Shown: positions 1-4,782 of the stretch, one piece after another
Layout: every line of letters begins with the position of its first letter
How positions within the stretch are numbered: the first letter of the stretch is position 1
DNA from: an uncultured bacterium
GTDB taxonomy: Bacteria > Bacillota > Clostridia > Christensenellales > Borkfalkiaceae
DNA: 6,196 bases
Assembly: GCA_934871445.1 (NCBI GenBank)
Contig: CAKXBD010000121.1
Coordinates: 1-6,196, forward strand
Direction: 5' to 3'
Position numbers and translations under genes: made by a program
Notes under the pieces: model-generated
Told to the model about the DNA's origin: nothing
The model's database searches: none
Seen by the model: only the letters and a program-made list of their open reading frames with translations

Positions 1-1
1 A

Positions 2-910
2 TGTATCATAGCCGCTTTGGCGGTATTCGGAATTATCTCCATGATTGTCGGACCTCACGGAGGCCCCGAGGACGAAGACGAGGAGGATTCCGACTTAGAC
101 GAAGGAGAAAAGGGGCGCGTCGTTTTGAAGCGCAGGGGCGGAAGACGTATTTTTGCCGCTAGTCCCGTTCTTTCCGTGCTCGTTACGATTGTCAATGCGG
201 CGGTGCTGGCGCTCGCCATAGCAAGCCTTGCGCTGGTCGTCGTTTCGCTGACTCCGTTAAAGACAGGAGCTCTGAAAAACGTATTCGAAAATACGCTCGT
301 TTCAAATAATTGGAAATATATTCATTCCTATGCGTTCGATTTCCTCATTATAGGCGTGCTTGCGGTTTTTGCGCACGCGGGATTCAAGCGCGGAATGTTG
401 CGCGGCGGCCTCATCGTGACGATAGCTTTTATCGCGGCGATTATTGTGTCTTTTTGGCTTCCCTTTTCTAAATTCGCGGGGGAAGGAGCTGCTTTCGCAT
501 TTATCGGAAAAGGTTCCGATTACTTCGGAGATTTGATCGCAAAGGCCCTTCCCGAACAGGTGTCCGTCGTTCTCGGCAAGGTGGCCTGCGGACTCGTCTC
601 TTGCGTCGTGCTCTGCATCGCCGTCGCCTTGGTCGGATTTATTCTTCGGCTGATTGTTTCGGGCGTAAAACGCTTTTTTGTGTTCCGTCTGTTGGACGGA
701 GTCCTGTCCATGGCCGTCATGTTTGCCGTGGGAGCGTTTTTCTGCGCTTTGGTCATGGCGCTGTTATACATATTGGGACATTTTGAAGTATTTGACGCTT
801 CGCAGCTCTTTGGGGAAAACTCGTCCCTGTCAAAGGGGATTTTTGCCGCGTTCGACGAATATCTGAAACCTTGGCTCGAAAAACTGTCCGAATCGATTCC
901 GAAAGGTTAA
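2..910 (+). CDS. CvpA-like multi-pass membrane protein, N-terminus outside window
   Basis: The frame is open from base 2, so the TTG at 17 is probably internal and the true start lies upstream of the window. The visible 303 residues hold about six hydrophobic segments: residues 1-17 (cut), 55-83, 111-126, 136-155, 192-218 and 234-259. A strongly acidic loop (residues 23-36, EDEDEEDSDLDEGE) follows the first segment, and a basic stretch (RRGGRR) comes just before the second. The part from residue 110 on resembles the CvpA/colicin V production family: an FDFLIIG-type first helix, a short loop with GFKRGMLRG, and later RLLDGVLSM before the last helix. CvpA proteins are inner-membrane proteins of poorly defined role, linked to envelope maintenance. 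The family call is by eye. The long acidic N-terminal extension is unusual for CvpA, so an unrelated membrane protein is possible. No terminator is obvious after the stop. Confidence 0.6.
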   Translation, partial: CIIAALAVFGIISMIVGPHGGPEDEDEEDSDLDEGEKGRVVLKRRGGRRIFAASPVLSVLVTIVNAAVLALAIASLALVVVSLTPLKTGALKNVFENTLVSNNWKYIHSYAFDFLIIGVLAVFAHAGFKRGMLRGGLIVTIAFIAAIIVSFWLPFSKFAGEGAAFAFIGKGSDYFGDLIAKALPEQVSVVLGKVACGLVSCVVLCIAVALVGFILRLIVSGVKRFFVFRLLDGVLSMAVMFAVGAFFCALVMALLYILGHFEVFDASQLFGENSSLSKGIFAAFDEYLKPWLEKLSESIPKG

Positions 911-1026
911 GTTTCGGTTTGCCGTCCGCAGATTATGTCCGTATAATTTGCCGCTTATGGTCTGTGATATGGCCTCTGTCTGTTGTAGTTTTCCGTTTGT
1001 AGTCTTTCGGGGGGAAAAGGGCCGTT

Positions 1027-1812
1027 TTATAGCCCGCTGAGAAAATTTTTTCCGAACAGCTCTTTTTTCAACGGTTCGTGGGTCTGCGAGCAGCGGACAA
1101 ATTCTTTTATCAATGAAATACTTTCTTCGACGGCGCGGACAAAGAGTTGTTCTGCGCCGTCCGTCATTACGATGTTTTTATCGTCCGGATACTGCCATTC
1201 GTGTCCCTCTGCGTTTAACAGTCTTGTATCTTTTTTGGCGAACATGCGCGCGGAAAAACGTGTGTATGCGCGGAAATTCCGTATGCTCTTCAAAAAGGCG
1301 CCCTTGATGAGTGGATCGCGTTCGGCTTTTGCCGTCGCCACCGCATATAGAGTAAATAATTCCGAGGCTTCTTTCGAAGGGATATCGGCGTTGAAATAAA
1401 CTCGAAATTGACGGAGCTCCTCTGCATTGGATTTTTCTCTGAAATAGAAATCTAGAGCGCCTTCCGCACGGGAGTGCTTGACGGGAGAGTGTCCCGACAG
1501 GTAGTAGACATAGGGGTGAAAAATACAATCAGCGGCATAGTGGGTGATATATCCGAGCGCATAACTGAAAAGGTCGGAGTTCCGATCTGCAAATAAGAAG
1601 AGCGCTTTGAAAAAATCAAATGAGCCTCTATTGTGCAAAAAGCGCCCGAAATTGATTTCCGAAGCGCGAAAAGCTCGATAAAAGAAACAGAAATCGGCGC
1701 CTTGTGCGCCGAAGAAATAGAGGCGCAAGGAAGATATATTTCCGCGGATTTCTTCGGGGAGGCGTCTGAACACTTCCGCGGCGACGGAAAAATGAGTATA
1801 AGCGGCAGGCAT
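1027..1812 (-). CDS. Zinc-dependent phospholipase C-like protein
   Basis: The 261-residue protein has the signature layout of the Zn_dep_PLC family. It starts MPAAYTHFSVA (His7), then FFGAQGADFCFFY (Asp40), FLHNRG (His60), GYITHYAADCIFHPYVYY (His91, Asp95, His99), and KHSRAEGALD (His113, Glu117, Asp121). These His/Asp/Glu residues are the expected zinc ligands, and all are present, so the enzyme is probably active. It has no signal peptide or membrane helix, so it should be cytoplasmic, unlike secreted clostridial alpha-toxin-type enzymes. The substrate of this intracellular branch is not established. I chose the ATG at 1812 because MPxxYTH is the usual N-terminus of the family. An in-frame ATG at 1845 and a TTG at 1851 would add 11-13 basic residues of no family character. 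Neither choice has a good Shine-Dalgarno, so the start is uncertain. It converges with the CvpA-like gene. Confidence 0.82.
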   Translation of the reverse strand: MPAAYTHFSVAAEVFRRLPEEIRGNISSLRLYFFGAQGADFCFFYRAFRASEINFGRFLHNRGSFDFFKALFLFADRNSDLFSYALGYITHYAADCIFHPYVYYLSGHSPVKHSRAEGALDFYFREKSNAEELRQFRVYFNADIPSKEASELFTLYAVATAKAERDPLIKGAFLKSIRNFRAYTRFSARMFAKKDTRLLNAEGHEWQYPDDKNIVMTDGAEQLFVRAVEESISLIKEFVRCSQTHEPLKKELFGKNFLSGL

Positions 1813-1879
1813 ACGTATAGTATATGCGCTTTTCTTTTTCCCCATTCCCAAAAAAGTTCGTTACAGCCCTGTGCCGGAT

Positions 1880-1908
1880 AAAAATGCGCCCGAAAAATAT
1901 CGGGCGCA
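1880..1908 (-). terminator. Intrinsic terminator of spoVT
   Basis: A perfect 9-bp stem TGCGCCCGA / TCGGGCGCA (1885-1893 and 1900-1908) encloses a 6-base loop. Read on the minus strand it is followed directly by TTTTTAT. It lies about 125 bases after the spoVT stop codon and separates spoVT from the downstream phospholipase-like gene, so the two genes are probably not a tight operon. Between the stop and this site, a second nested hairpin (GGAAATT/AATTTCC at 1940-1972 around GCGAA/TTCGC) lies in the same 3' untranslated region. Confidence 0.8.
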
Positions 1909-2032
1909 AAATCTGGATTTTCAGAATGTTTCGACGAGGGGAAATTTAAGCGAAGGATTCGCCGGAATTTCCGCCGTTTGACGGGAAAAGTTAATATGAT
2001 GAATTTTTTGAGATTTCTCTGTAAGAAAGAGT

Positions 2033-2578
2033 TCAGTCAAACTGATTTGCCAAAATTTCTGCTGTGAGGCGGACGAGGTTCAAAATATTGTTATCGAGTT
2101 TGGCACCTTCTTCTCTGGTAAGGACGGCCACGGCTCCGAGACAATCGCCGTTTGCGACGATAGGAACGATAATCTGGGCGGTGATTCCTTCTTCGCGAGA
2201 AGAGGTGAGAGGCAGAATGTCTCCGCCCTCCGAAGCGTTTGCAAGATAACTGCGGCGTTCTCTCAAAATTTTGTCCATTTCTTCGGACAGATTTTTTCCG
2301 TCGAGTTCTTTTTTACCTTCTCCATAGGCGCACAAAATTTCGTCTGTATCGCAGATAACGGCAAGTTTTCCGCTTAAATCGTTGAGAGATTTGACTGTAG
2401 CTACGCTAAAACGTTCCAACGTAGCGATAGGCGAATATTTTTTTAACATGAGTTCGTCCCTGTCGGTAAAAATTTCGAGCGGGTCTCCCTCTTTAATTCT
2501 GAGCGTGCGGCGGATTTCCTTAGGGATAACTACTCTGCCGAGCTCGTCGATTCTTCTGACAATACCGGTTGCTTTCAT
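2033..2578 (-). CDS. spoVT: Stage V sporulation protein T, AbrB-family transcription factor
   Basis: The 181-residue protein begins MKATGIVRRIDELGRVVIPK and continues EIRRTLRIKEGDPLEIF, nearly identical to the AbrB/SpoVT swapped-hairpin DNA-binding domain (residues 1-50). Residues about 55-180 form the GAF-like regulatory domain, with PIVANGDCLGAVAVL matching the conserved PIVANGDPIGAV of Bacillus SpoVT. Length agrees with the family (about 178 residues). SpoVT is a forespore regulator that tunes sigma-G genes and spore germination properties, so this organism probably sporulates. The ATG at 2578 is supported by GGAGG (2586-2590) seven bases upstream. The gene is monocistronic by appearance: its own upstream region, and an intrinsic terminator at 1880-1908. 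Some clostridial genomes carry several AbrB/SpoVT paralogues, but the GAF domain makes SpoVT the best call. Confidence 0.93.
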   Translation of the reverse strand: MKATGIVRRIDELGRVVIPKEIRRTLRIKEGDPLEIFTDRDELMLKKYSPIATLERFSVATVKSLNDLSGKLAVICDTDEILCAYGEGKKELDGKNLSEEMDKILRERRSYLANASEGGDILPLTSSREEGITAQIIVPIVANGDCLGAVAVLTREEGAKLDNNILNLVRLTAEILANQFD

Positions 2579-2599
2579 AAAATTTCCTCCGTTTACACT

Positions 2600-2629
2600 T
2601 ATTGTGTGTATGTATAGGAAATAGTATAC
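2600..2629 (-). promoter_or_regulatory. Possible sigma-G type promoter of spoVT, overlapping an inverted repeat
   Basis: On the minus strand GTATA (2629-2625) is followed after 18 bases by CACAATA (2606-2600). The Bacillus sigma-G consensus is GHATR, 17-18 bases, then CATWHTA, so this is 5/5 and 6/7. Transcription would begin near 2593, just upstream of the spoVT SD. The same stretch carries an inverted repeat ATGTATA / TATACAT (2610-2616 and 2625-2631), which could be an operator. The assignment fits what is known of spoVT in Bacillus, but AT-rich sequence yields such matches easily. Confidence 0.42.
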
Positions 2630-2709
2630 ATTTTTTTGTGCAGGAAAAAAAGATTCTCAGGCTTTCAAAAAGAAAAATAAAAAAAATTGGGAAAGTGGTT
2701 AAAAATGAG

Positions 2710-2738
2710 TTGACAAAAGCGGACGGTTATTATATAAT
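2710..2738 (+). promoter_or_regulatory. Consensus sigma-A promoter of the tRNA-Leu gene
   Basis: TTGACA at 2710-2715 and TATAAT at 2733-2738 match the consensus exactly, with an ideal 17-base spacer. Initiation would fall near 2745, giving a leader of only about 8 bases before the mature tRNA 5' end at 2753. This is typical of a strong stable-RNA promoter. Confidence 0.92.
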
Positions 2739-2752
2739 AGACCCGTTAATTC

Positions 2753-2837
2753 GCGGTCGTGGCGGAACTGGCAGACGCGCAAGACTAAGGATCTTGTGGT
2801 TAACCCCATGCAGGTTCAATTCCTGTCGACCGCACCA
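2753..2837 (+). tRNA. tRNA-Leu, anticodon AAG
   Basis: The 85-base gene folds completely. The acceptor stem GCGGTCG (2753-2759) pairs perfectly with CGACCGC (2827-2833). The D stem is GCG/CGC. The anticodon stem CAAGA/TCTTG (2780-2784, 2792-2796) encloses loop CTAAGGA with anticodon AAG at 2787-2789. A 13-base variable region (2797-2809) follows, then T arm GCAGG-TTCAATT-CCTGT. The discriminator is A and CCA is encoded at 2835-2837. The long variable arm and A73 identify a class II leucine tRNA reading CUU (and CUC or CUA if A34 becomes inosine). Bacteria usually carry GAG rather than AAG for this box, so A34 is notable. The gene stands alone with its own promoter and terminator. Confidence 0.96.
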
Positions 2838-2843
2838 AGTCTT

Positions 2844-2892
2844 AATAGCTTGAACTTCTTTACAGTTAAAAGAACGTTCGGGCTATTTTGTT
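2844..2892 (+). terminator. Terminator of the tRNA-Leu unit
   Basis: Seven bases after the CCA end, AATAGCTTGAAC (2844-2855) pairs with GTTCGGGCTATT (2876-2887), counting two T-G wobbles. The stem continues inward as TTCTTT/AAAGAA (2856-2861, 2869-2874) around a 7-base loop with one bulged C. A T-rich tail (TTTTGTTT) follows the stem. The hairpin is long and A/U-rich but well positioned to end the tRNA transcript. Confidence 0.72.
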
Positions 2893-2921
2893 TAATGGAA
2901 GAATTTGAGAACTTCCGAGTA

Positions 2922-2961
2922 TAGAAAAAAGGCAGATAGAGTTTTGGCTCTATCTGCCTTT
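2922..2961 (-). terminator. Strong intrinsic terminator closing the mobilization module
   Basis: A perfect 14-bp stem AAAGGCAGATAGAG / CTCTATCTGCCTTT (2928-2941, 2948-2961) has a 6-base loop. On the minus strand it is followed by TTTTTTCTA, so it should terminate transcripts coming from the mob genes about 120 bases after the last stop codon. On the plus strand it ends only in TTT, so it may also back up the tRNA terminator weakly. The 2962-3081 stretch between it and the last gene is AT-rich and holds a second, smaller hairpin (3035-3051). Confidence 0.82.
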
Positions 2962-3034
2962 GCCGTTGTTATAGGTTTATAATTTTCGGCACAACCTTTC
3001 TAAATTAATTTATATTTTTATTAAACCGCTACCA

Positions 3035-3057
3035 ACGGACCATTCGTCCGTATTTTT
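3035..3057 (+). terminator. Small hairpin with T-run, plus-strand terminator-like
   Basis: ACGGAC / GTCCGT (3035-3040, 3046-3051) enclose a 5-base loop and are followed by ATTTTT on the plus strand. It is only a 6-bp stem, and no plus-strand gene is seen immediately upstream, so it may simply insulate the minus-strand module from readthrough out of the tRNA unit. Confidence 0.35.
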
Positions 3058-3081
3058 CACTGCGGGTACGTCCCTGTGGGT

Positions 3082-3267
3082 TCAATGGGACTCTTTATTA
3101 TTCAATTTTGTATTCAGTTGTTTTGCTATCCATTCGTCATAGTCTTTGCGACCTTGATCGGACGATAGATATTCCTGAATTATCGGTAATAAAACTCTTG
3201 CAAGAGAGTCTATCTGATAATCGGGTATATCAAAATTAGTCTTGGGTGTAGCTTTCTTTCTTGCCAT
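3082..3267 (-). CDS. Small conserved-looking protein of the mobilization module, unknown function
   Basis: The 61-residue protein has a basic start (MARKKATPK), an amphipathic central part (DYQIDSLARVLLPIIQEYLSS) and a polar, charged tail (DYDEWIAKQLNTK). The 'LARVLLPIIQEYLSSDQGRKDYDEW' type of sequence resembles short hypothetical proteins I associate with clostridial mobile elements. I know no function and cannot verify the resemblance here. No membrane segment or DNA-binding motif is evident. It lies 151 bases downstream of the relaxase on the same strand, and a strong terminator follows. Its ATG shares one base with the stop of a 32-codon ORF (TAATG), and the only SD (AAGGAG at 3285-3290) sits 17 bases upstream, too far for ordinary initiation. 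Translation is therefore probably coupled to the upstream ORF. A relaxosome accessory role is only a guess from position. Confidence 0.72.
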   Translation of the reverse strand: MARKKATPKTNFDIPDYQIDSLARVLLPIIQEYLSSDQGRKDYDEWIAKQLNTKLNNKESH

Positions 3268-3365
3268 TAAATACTCATTGTTAGCTCCTTATTTACTTCA
3301 ATTAGAAACCTTAGTTTCACGTAGTTTTCTCCGTAAGTTTTAGCCCTCAATCGGACAAGCGTCAT
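3267..3365 (-). CDS. Possible 32-residue ORF translationally coupled to the downstream gene
   Basis: This short frame runs from ATG at 3365 to TAA at 3269-3267. It begins MTLVRLRAK and ends EVNKELTMSI; it is basic and has no recognised domain. The stop overlaps the next start as TAATG. An internal ATG at 3278 lies exactly six bases after AAGGAG (3285-3290), so ribosomes could also initiate there, make only Met-Ser-Ile, and then restart on the 61-residue gene. For the full ORF the nearest SD-like GGAG is about 18 bases before the ATG, which is poor, although a TTG two codons earlier would be nearer. It could be a real small protein, a coupling device, or chance. Confidence 0.4.
   Translation of the reverse strand: MTLVRLRAKTYGENYVKLRFLIEVNKELTMSI
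3285..3290 (-). promoter_or_regulatory. Ribosome binding site serving a 3-codon start-stop ORF
   Basis: AAGGAG is placed ideally (6 bases) for the ATG at 3278, which reads ATG-AGT-ATT-TAA, and not for the 61-residue gene that starts at 3267. The arrangement suggests termination-reinitiation. Confidence 0.55.
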
Positions 3366-3418
3366 CGACAATAGCTATTTTCTCCAACCGTTCAAACTTT
3401 CGTTGCGGAGAAGATTTG

Positions 3419-4441
3419 TTACTTCGTCCGCCAATTATTGTTCGTAGAGAAGGGCAGTTTGGACTTTTGCGCTTTGCGTTCATTAGCTACTCGCTGTGCG
3501 TGAGCCAACTCATCGGGCGCATACTTCTTTAACTTTAAAAGAATATCTAAACTGCGCTGTCCTGTTTCTAAATCCTGTTCTCTTTTCTTTATTTCCTTAA
3601 AAAGTCCTTCATTGTCCTTGATTAAAGTACTGTTCTGTTTTTCAAGCTGGCTGTTCTTCGTGCGCAACGCTATGATTTCCGCTTCTTTCTGCTTACCTGA
3701 AAAAGGTATCTTTTCGCTTTTAACTTTCTCGTAAGCATCAAGTATTTCAAAGGCAGGTTTTGCGGCTTTGTGAACACGTTCTGCTTCGGCAATTTTAGTT
3801 TTTGCTTGTTCCGTTGCCTTGTTAGATTCCGAAATAGTTTCCGCGGCTTCTTCTTTCATTTTCTTTAACTTGAACGCTTCTGTTTCCAAATGAGTGGCAG
3901 TGCTGCCTTCTTTGCCTCGTTGCAAACCCCAAGGCTTTCCCACCGACTCGTAAAATTCCGTCTGTAATTCCCTGAGAGCTGTTCTGTCAAAGAGCTTCTT
4001 ACAACATAACCGATTTTCGAATACGGGAACAAGATTGAGGTGCATATGCGGATTGGTTTCGTCCAAGTGTACGATTGCCGAAACTATGTTCTCCTCGCCA
4101 TACCGTTCTGCAAAAAAATTTGCGCAATCATAAAAGAATCGGTCAATTTCTTCCCGTGATTTCTCCTCAAAGAACGCTCGACTCGCACCAAGAATAAAAG
4201 AGGCCAAAAGGACTGCGTTCTGTTTAATTTTACGCTTTGGTTTTATCTCTTCGATTCTTCTGTTGATGTGGTCAAGATATGAGCCTTGCTTTTTGATGAC
4301 GTGATAGTTGAGAGGAGTACGTTCGCTGTCTATCTGCGGATTGACCTTAGAGTGATAGTTCTTGTCACGCTCGTTTTCTCTTTCAATACCTACAACGTCG
4401 TTGTGCTGATATTTGTCCATGTGACATACTAAATAAGCTAT
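3419..4441 (-). CDS. mobV: MobV-family relaxase (plasmid mobilization / Pre protein), apparent AUA start
   Basis: The 340-residue relaxase would nick its oriT and pilot single-stranded DNA during mobilization. The N-terminus (A)YLVCHMDKY aligns with the MobV start (MobM: MSYVVARMQK). Further matches are NPQIDSERTPLNY (like NPDIDPERSHLNY), NAVLLASFIL, and the metal-binding motif HLDETNPHMH (His125, His132, His134; MobM 126/133/135). About residues 188-310 are charged and heptad-rich, a coiled coil typical of these proteins. The codon aligned with Met1 is ATA (4441-4439), preceded by a perfect GGAGGT at 4448-4453. An upstream TTG at 4516 lies inside oriT without an SD, and the ATG at 4420 would delete the first beta strand. 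With ATA as residue 1, motif I reads E22-N-E-R, where MobM has its catalytic H22-N-E-R. The protein is shorter than MobM (494 residues) but not visibly broken. Sure of family; start and catalytic mechanism open. Confidence 0.92.
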   Translation of the reverse strand: MAYLVCHMDKYQHNDVVGIERENERDKNYHSKVNPQIDSERTPLNYHVIKKQGSYLDHINRRIEEIKPKRKIKQNAVLLASFILGASRAFFEEKSREEIDRFFYDCANFFAERYGEENIVSAIVHLDETNPHMHLNLVPVFENRLCCKKLFDRTALRELQTEFYESVGKPWGLQRGKEGSTATHLETEAFKLKKMKEEAAETISESNKATEQAKTKIAEAERVHKAAKPAFEILDAYEKVKSEKIPFSGKQKEAEIIALRTKNSQLEKQNSTLIKDNEGLFKEIKKREQDLETGQRSLDILLKLKKYAPDELAHAQRVANERKAQKSKLPFSTNNNWRTK

Positions 4442-4447
4442 AATGTT

Positions 4448-4453
4448 ACCTCC
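4448..4453 (-). promoter_or_regulatory. Shine-Dalgarno of the relaxase, decides the AUA/AUU start
   Basis: GGAGGT precedes AAC-ATT-ATA-GCT. The gap from GGAGG is 4 bases to ATT and 7 bases to ATA, and no ATG, GTG or TTG lies within range. This pins initiation to a non-canonical codon (ATA by alignment, or ATT, which is known for infC). Confidence 0.8.
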
Positions 4454-4488
4454 GTAAAATAAAGATTTTCCCCTTTTCTCCTCGAAAA

Positions 4489-4527
4489 GGTATAACTCAC
4501 TATACCAAAGCCGCAAAGCGGTTTGGT
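4489..4527 (-). other. oriT: oriT with MobV-type nic site
   Basis: On the minus strand an inverted repeat of 10 bp per side (4527-4504: ACCAAA and CCGC pairing with GCGG and TTTGGT, one bulge, 3-base loop) runs straight into GGTATA-GTGAGT-TATACC (4506-4489). In pMV158 the MobM nick lies in TATAGTGTG|TTATACT, also right after a hairpin. The sequence here, TATAGTGAG|TTATACC, differs by one base in the nick region. The predicted nick is between 4496 and 4495 on the minus strand, in the loop of the second hairpin. The site lies about 48-86 bases upstream of the relaxase start, the usual MobV arrangement. Confidence 0.85.
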
Positions 4528-4576
4528 GCCGTTCGCCCTTGCAGGGGGCTTTTAATCCTAAAAAATGAAATGCTTG

Positions 4577-4603
4577 TCTAAAATTTAAGGGACAAATTTT
4601 AGA
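4577..4603. repeat. Perfect 10-bp inverted repeat between leader ORF and oriT
   Basis: TCTAAAATTT (4577-4586) and AAATTTTAGA (4594-4603) flank a 7-base loop. It is not followed by a T-run on either strand, so it is not a simple terminator. It could be an extra oriT arm or a relaxase/repressor binding site, or it could affect mob mRNA folding. Confidence 0.6.
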
Positions 4604-4625
4604 ACAAATACTTATAGTTCAGTTG

Positions 4626-4658
4626 CTATGTCGGTGCGAAATAATGAGAAAATTTCAT
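4626..4658 (-). CDS. Possible 10-residue leader peptide (MKFSHYFAPT)
   Basis: An ATG at 4658 follows a perfect AAGGAGGT (4671-4664) with 5-base spacing and runs ten codons, MKFSHYFAPT, to TAG. The SD is the best in the window, which argues that ribosomes do load here. The ORF lies directly downstream of the terminator-like structure at 4684-4775 and about 185 bases upstream of the relaxase start on the same strand. It looks like a leader peptide, or the remaining start of a deleted gene that the attenuator once controlled. I do not recognise the peptide. Confidence 0.45.
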   Translation of the reverse strand: MKFSHYFAPT

Positions 4659-4683
4659 GTTTTACCTCCTTGTATTAAGATAG

Positions 4684-4775
4684 AAGCATACCGATTTTAA
4701 GACAAAAAAAGCCCATAGAAAGCAACCTTTCTATGGACATAAATTCAGATAGATTGTCCAAAAAACGGTATGCTT
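4684..4775 (-). promoter_or_regulatory. Attenuator-like nested RNA structure upstream of the mob module
   Basis: Read on the minus strand, an outer arm of 21 bases (4775-4755, beginning AAGCATACCG) can pair at 19 positions with 4704-4684 (ending CGGTATGCTT). Inside sits a complete intrinsic terminator, CCATAGAAAG / CTTTCTATGG with a 4-base loop, then TTTTTTT. The second outer arm starts right after the T-run. GGACA at the inner end of the first arm can instead pair with TGTCC at the base of the terminator, giving an alternative fold. The layout suggests conditional termination ahead of the leader ORF and relaxase. The controlling signal is unknown. Confidence 0.6.
4704..4736 (-). terminator. 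Intrinsic terminator inside the attenuator
   Basis: A perfect 10-bp stem (4713-4722 with 4727-4736) and a 4-base loop are followed on the minus strand by GC and T7 (4710-4704). By itself it is a good terminator. It may end deoR transcripts, control entry into the mob module, or do both. Confidence 0.78.
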
Positions 4776-4782
4776 AATAAAA

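Noticed and set aside
520..771. Minus-strand and alternative-frame ORFs over the CvpA-like gene
   Set aside because: They lie wholly inside a well-supported membrane protein gene and have biased, low-quality translations.
2723..2733. Part of a plus-strand frame 2602-2853 running over the tRNA
   Set aside because: It covers a tRNA and its consensus promoter, and has no SD or protein character.
2992..3002. CAACCTTTCTA repeated at 4723-4733 as possible element ends
   Set aside because: It is an 11-base direct match, and one copy lies inside the terminator loop and stem, so it is probably chance.
3079..3086. GGTTCAAT shared with the T arm of the tRNA-Leu (2813-2820), as a possible attachment site copy
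   Set aside because: Only eight bases match, the flanks do not form a T stem, and no integrase is present. Chance is likely.
4442..4516. N-terminal extension of the relaxase from the TTG at 4516
   Set aside because: It has no SD, overlaps the oriT hairpin and nic site, and has no MobV similarity.
4675..4740. 22-codon frame MSIERLLSM... through the attenuator
   Set aside because: It has no SD and largely reads a hairpin and its arm. Mentioned in the attenuator finding but not called as a gene.
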